NCBI GenBank assembly: GCA_041744735.1
Contig: JBGTKH010000177.1
Location: 1-14,554 of the forward strand
Origin: JBGTKH01 sp041744735
GTDB taxonomy: Bacteria > Planctomycetota > Planctomycetia > Pirellulales > Pirellulaceae
Reading direction: 5' to 3'
DNA length: 14,554 nt
The notes beneath the pieces are model-generated. The model ran no database searches and was not told the DNA's origin. It was given only the letters and a program-made list of their open reading frames with translations. Positions within the stretch are counted from its first letter, which is position 1, and each line of letters opens with the position of its first letter. The position numbers and the translations under genes are program-made. Of the stretch, positions 12,544-14,554 are shown piece after piece.

Positions 12544-13695
12544 CTAATCGTCGAGACCATGCTCGGCCGGGTTACTGAAGTCCAACTCGTCAACCCAAGC
12601 ATCGAGCAGCCCATCGAGCTGTTCTGCGCAGCGGCGATACAATTCCTGCGGCCCGCCGATGGGATCTGCCACGTCGCTTTCGTCGCGGCAGAGCGTCGTG
12701 GTGCGCGGCGCGACGTCGGGCCATTGAGCGACGATGGCATCGCGATGACCGCGTGTCATCGTCAAGATCAGGTCGGCATAGCGCACCAGCCGTTCGCTCA
12801 GCGGCTGGCTCTCGTGCCGGGACAAGTCCAACCCGCGCTCGGCCAGCACGCGCACGGCTTCGGGACTCGAACGGCCGCCCGACATCGCAGCGATTCCAGC
12901 CGACGCAATCATCACACCCCGATCTTCCAGTTCCTCCACCGTACAGCCCAGCTTGGCCGCGATCTTTTGCCGCATCAGTGCTTCGGCCATCGGGCTGCGG
13001 CAAGTGTTGCCGGTACAAACCAACAGCACCATCAAATCCGAAAGCCGTTTGATGGTGGATTCCGAAATTACGCCGGTCCGCAGAACTTTGAATCCGCGGC
13101 GGCCGACGCGAACCACCGACGAACATTGGCCGAATTTACTGCGACCGTCGTCCAACACCAACTCGACATCGTCCCCCAACGTCTTCACAACGTCCTGAGC
13201 GGTCACTGCCTCAGCCGCGCCGGAACGATTCGCACTGGTCAGCGTCAACGGACCGGCCAATAACCGCAGCACCGACAAGATCACCGGATGAGCCGGCACG
13301 CGCAGGCCGACCGTCCGTTCCGGCTTCACCGCTTTCTGCACGCCTTCGGGAAGCTGTTTAACGACGCTATCGGGGTGGGCGTCGTCCAATACCAACGTGA
13401 CCGGGCCCGGCCAGCAGCGTCGCGCCAATCGCTGGCCCAGCGGTGAGATGTCCGGCACGTAATCCATAGCGTCGTCGGCACTTTTGATCGCCAGCGTAAG
13501 CGCCTTGGCGACCGTCCGCCGCTTAACTTCCAGCAGTCGATTTACGGCCGGCTCGCACAGGGCGCTCGCCGCCAAGCCGTACACCGTCTCGGTCGGAAAC
13601 GCCACCAACTTCCCCTCGGCCAAAGCCTGAACGGCACGATGGACGACATCGCGCGGATCATCGGCGTTGTTGACGTTGATCACGACCGGAGGCAT
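12544..13695 (-). CDS. Fused TsaC-type threonylcarbamoyl-AMP synthase and low-molecular-weight protein phosphatase
   Basis: 383 residues in two domains. Residues 5-215 form a YrdC/TsaC domain that makes threonylcarbamoyl-AMP for the t6A modification of tRNA: AFPTETVYGLAA (32-43), VKRR (57-60), CWPGPVTLVL (94-103), GLRVPAHP (130-137), LTLTSANRSG (150-159). Residues 222-375 form a low-molecular-weight phosphatase: P-loop CTGNTCRS (227-234; Cys227 nucleophile, Arg233) and general-acid motif DVADPIGG (341-348, Asp344). Thr231 matches the YwlE threonine linked to phosphoarginine specificity. There is no Sua5 C-terminal domain. The frame is continuous, so this is one polypeptide. ATG 13695 is followed directly by PPVVINVNN, a plausible domain start; the ribosome binding site is weak. 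rpiB lies downstream. Confidence 0.93.
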   Translation of the reverse strand: MPPVVINVNNADDPRDVVHRAVQALAEGKLVAFPTETVYGLAASALCEPAVNRLLEVKRRTVAKALTLAIKSADDAMDYVPDISPLGQRLARRCWPGPVTLVLDDAHPDSVVKQLPEGVQKAVKPERTVGLRVPAHPVILSVLRLLAGPLTLTSANRSGAAEAVTAQDVVKTLGDDVELVLDDGRSKFGQCSSVVRVGRRGFKVLRTGVISESTIKRLSDLMVLLVCTGNTCRSPMAEALMRQKIAAKLGCTVEELEDRGVMIASAGIAAMSGGRSSPEAVRVLAERGLDLSRHESQPLSERLVRYADLILTMTRGHRDAIVAQWPDVAPRTTTLCRDESDVADPIGGPQELYRRCAEQLDGLLDAWVDELDFSNPAEHGLDD

Positions 13696-13996
13696 GGCAG
13701 TAGGAATCCGAGGGAACGGTCAATACTCCGCCGATCTTCGATTGACAGGAGCAAGCGGCGTAGCCGAACTCGTAAGAGTTCGGATTCCAGAAGCCTCACG
13801 ACTTCTGCGACGAAGATTGACGGAATTAGCGTTGGCACGTGGAAAACTGTGGTCGAGGCTCCGCGGCGCGCTCTGCGAGCGCGAAGTCTCGTGCTCTGCG
13901 AAAACAATGGGGACATCGCCCGCACGTAATGTCTTACTATACAGATTGTTGCGCACGATAGTCAAGGGGCCGGCCAGGGCCTAGAATATCTGCCGT
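13696..13996. promoter_or_regulatory. Divergent intergenic region between the TsaC fusion and the NHL gene
   Basis: About 300 bases with both neighbouring genes starting outward, so promoters for both are expected; none is clear by eye. It contains the second copy of the short hairpin (13760-13783). I see no gene or RNA in the remainder. Confidence 0.45.
13760..13783. repeat. Short dispersed hairpin, copy 2
   Basis: Perfect 8-bp stem CCGAACTC / GAGTTCGG (13764-13771 and 13776-13783) with a GTAA loop, preceded by GTAG. Compared with copy 1 at 2610-2636, the second stem pair changes from T-A to C-G on both sides, which keeps pairing. AGAAG follows a few bases later, as in copy 1. Confidence 0.75.
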
Positions 13997-14554
13997 ATGA
14001 GTAACCGCCCACCGGATTTTCCGCGTTCTCCTGTTCGACAGCCCGCCGAGGCCGTCGCTTTCGAATCCCGTCGCCGCCCGAATCGTAACCCAACGCTTCA
14101 GGGAGGATTGGTTCTTTCTCAAGTCTACCTCGCTGACGCGTCGGGTTACGACAGGCGGCACGCCATCGCACGACAAGCGATCTTGGCTCTCATCCTATCG
14201 CTCTTCATCTGCGGCTGCGACGAAGATGCCCCGACTACCGGGCGGCTCGAAAAAGTTTGGGGCCGCCGCGGGATCGACGAAGGTCGGCTACAAAAGCCGC
14301 GTGCCATGGCCATCGATAGTCAGGACAACCTTTATGTCGTCGACATGACCGGACGGATTCAAGTGTTCGATGGCGACGGTGAGTACCTGCGAGGCTGGCG
14401 AACGCCGGAGGTTGAGAACGGCAAACCCACGGGCCTCTCGTTCGATTTGCAAGGCAACCTGCTGGTGGCCGACACGCATTACTTTCGCGTGCTTACCTAC
14501 ACGCCGCTGGGACAGCTTCTAACGGATCAAACCATCGGCGGCACCTGCGGCCAC
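13997..14554 (+). CDS. NHL-repeat lipoprotein, N-terminal part (runs off the window)
   Basis: 186 residues visible, no stop before the edge. Seen: a hydrophobic segment AILALILSLFICGC (61-74) with a lipobox-like ICGC, so Cys74 may be lipidated. Then the first blades of an NHL-type beta-propeller follow: LEKVWGRRG (84-92), PRAMAIDSQDNLYVVDM (101-117), RIQVFDGDGEYLRGW (120-134), and a second blade PTGLSFDLQGNLLVADTHYF (144-163). NHL propellers usually bind proteins or other ligands at the cell surface. Start choice is uncertain. ATG 13997 leaves 60 residues before the signal segment, unusual for a lipoprotein, and part of it (30-52) is encoded by a repeat. TTG 14183 directly before LALILSLF is the alternative. 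No good ribosome binding site supports either. Confidence 0.8.
   Translation, partial: MSNRPPDFPRSPVRQPAEAVAFESRRRPNRNPTLQGGLVLSQVYLADASGYDRRHAIARQAILALILSLFICGCDEDAPTTGRLEKVWGRRGIDEGRLQKPRAMAIDSQDNLYVVDMTGRIQVFDGDGEYLRGWRTPEVENGKPTGLSFDLQGNLLVADTHYFRVLTYTPLGQLLTDQTIGGTCGH
14084..14150. repeat. 23-bp inverted repeat inside the predicted NHL N-terminus
   Basis: Arms 14084-14106 (starts CGTAACCCAACGCTTCAG) and 14128-14150 (ends GACGCGTCGGGTTACG) pair in 20 of 23 positions around a 21-base loop. It is read in frame as residues 30-52 of the NHL protein if ATG 13997 is used, which suggests an insertion into or just before the signal peptide region. Confidence 0.75.

Noticed and set aside
12484..13263. 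259-residue plus-strand frame opposite the TsaC-phosphatase fusion
   Set aside because: It starts inside the 30-bp hairpin and runs antisense to two well-defined enzyme domains.

Overview
The window looks like chromosomal DNA of a planctomycete, most likely of the Pirellulales type. This is an inference from three things. The GC content is high, roughly 60% by eye. The mix of single genes is typical: exported cyclophilin-type isomerases, a CE15-like esterase, a Tat-exported SBP56 protein and large exported proteins of no known family. Finally, almost every gap between genes holds palindromic or tandem repeats. I see no rRNA, tRNA, CRISPR array, transposase, integrase or phage gene.

Layout, left to right. 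A large exported protein of unknown function (minus strand) is followed by a repeat-rich gap. Next comes an RsmD-type 16S rRNA methyltransferase (minus), whose C-terminal tail is encoded by one of the repeats. A divergent region with a perfect 29-bp inverted repeat leads into a plus-strand tandem pair of exported cyclophilin-type peptidyl-prolyl isomerases, separated by another inverted repeat. Then four single minus-strand genes follow: a DUF2278 protein with a lamin-tail-like domain, a CE15-like glucuronoyl esterase, a Tat-exported SBP56/methanethiol oxidase-like protein, and a 200-residue protein of unknown function. A 600-bp gap between the esterase and the SBP56 gene is packed with repeats and holds one possible 37-residue membrane peptide. 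The last minus-strand block is rpiB and a fused TsaC-type threonylcarbamoyl-AMP synthase/low-molecular-weight phosphatase. Divergent from this fusion, the start of an NHL-repeat lipoprotein runs off the right edge.

How the genes relate. Most are single transcription units of unrelated function. Two groupings carry meaning. The two isomerases are a clear gene duplication and probably act on exported proteins. The TsaC-phosphatase fusion next to rpiB matches the ywlC-ywlE-ywlF neighbourhood I recall from Bacillus; its phosphatase P-loop (CTGNTCRS) has the threonine linked to phosphoarginine specificity in YwlE.

The most unusual aspect is the repeat content. At least eight distinct palindromic or tandem families occur in 14.5 kb; three recur within the window. 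One supplies the end of a real gene (rsmD) and another lies in the predicted N-terminus of the NHL gene. I see no complete new multi-gene system such as a defence island or biosynthetic cluster.
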